Notes under the pieces: model-generated
The model's input: only the letters and a program-made list of their open reading frames with translations
What the model was told of the DNA's origin: nothing
The model's database searches: none
NCBI GenBank assembly: GCA_946481035.1
Contig: CAMLNK010000326.1
Span: 1-5,652, forward strand
Direction of reading: 5' to 3'
From: an uncultured Dyadobacter sp.
Lineage (GTDB): Bacteria; Bacteroidota; Bacteroidia; Cytophagales; Spirosomataceae
Length of the DNA: 5,652 bases
Position numbers and translations under genes: made by a program
Shown here: piece by piece, positions 5,343 to 5,652 of the stretch
Numbering within the stretch: position 1 is the first letter of the stretch
Layout: every line of letters starts with the position of its first letter

Positions 5343-5652
5343 ATGGACAAGGACCTGCTCTTCAAATATAACATTCCGGGACCGCGCTACACCAGCTACC
5401 CTACCGTTCCCTACTGGCAGAAAACACCTCCTGCCATTGGCAAATGGAAAGAGCTGGTGCAGGATGCATTCACGGTATCTAATCAGAAAGAAGGCATCAG
5501 CCTGTACATTCACCTGCCTTTCTGCGAGAGCCTTTGTACCTATTGCGGCTGCAACACGCGCATTACGATCAATCACGCGGTTGAAAACAAATATATCCAG
5601 GCTGTTTTGCGGGAATGGAAAATGTATTCTGAGCTATTCGGAGCGGAAAAGC
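5343..5652 (+). CDS. hemN: oxygen-independent coproporphyrinogen III oxidase HemN (N-terminal part, 3' truncated)
   Basis: The frame is open from ATG 5343 to the window end (103 full codons). HemN is a cytoplasmic radical SAM enzyme that decarboxylates coproporphyrinogen III to protoporphyrinogen IX without oxygen, an essential step of haem synthesis at low oxygen. The visible part has KYNIPGPRYTSYPTVPYW near the N-terminus (8-25), YIHLPFC leading into the radical SAM motif C61-x3-C65-x2-C68, and C70 (CESLCTYCGC), which is the HemN form. The start fits the family's usual N-terminus. Its place beside a haem-rich oxidase operon suggests joint use under microaerobic conditions. The two dyads directly upstream suggest it has its own promoter and regulation. 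Confidence 0.95.
   Translation, partial: MDKDLLFKYNIPGPRYTSYPTVPYWQKTPPAIGKWKELVQDAFTVSNQKEGISLYIHLPFCESLCTYCGCNTRITINHAVENKYIQAVLREWKMYSELFGAEK

Noticed and set aside
5316..5576. Minus-strand open frame across the hemN start
   Set aside because: It overlaps the clear HemN N-terminus and radical SAM motif on the + strand and has no recognisable features.

Overview
The window looks like part of a chromosome of a Bacteroidota bacterium, probably of the order Cytophagales and similar to Dyadobacter or Spirosoma. The genus is an inference. The reasons are a fused CcoN-CcoO oxidase subunit, a CcoP subunit with one haem, A/T-rich translation starts with little Shine-Dalgarno sequence, moderate GC content, and short-unit tandem repeats between genes. 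All recognised genes lie on the + strand.

Layout: (1) 1-997 is the 3' end of a fused cbb3 cytochrome oxidase gene, with the end of CcoN followed by all of CcoO. (2) 998-1140 is a gap holding two opposed arrays of an 8-bp repeat. (3) 1141-2178 is a fused CcoQ-CcoP reading frame. (4) 2144-2253 is a 7-bp tandem repeat array that starts inside the ccoP coding end, crosses its stop codon and fills the gap; related heptamers in the opposite orientation lie in the first codons of the next gene. (5) 2278-3684 is ccoG, 3711-4163 is ccoH, and 4167-4865 is a six-helix SafE/DsbD-like membrane protein starting 3 nt after ccoH. (6) 4905-5255 is a small DsrE-like protein. (7) 5256-5342 is a probable regulatory gap with two dyads. 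(8) 5343 to the window end is the 5' part of hemN.

The genes form one respiratory module. CcoNO and CcoP are the catalytic and electron-entry subunits of a high-affinity terminal oxidase. CcoG and CcoH serve its copper supply and assembly, and the SafE-like protein is plausibly a metal or thiol-related membrane partner. HemN makes haem precursor without oxygen, which fits low-oxygen growth. The copper ATPase CcoI and CcoS are not seen and would be expected upstream.

The most unusual points are the CcoQ-CcoP fusion with a signal-peptide-like segment at the junction, and the two families of short-unit repeats placed as opposed arms around gene boundaries, one of which has entered coding sequence on both sides of the ccoP/ccoG junction. 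No clearly undescribed system was found; the oxidase operon itself is of a known type.
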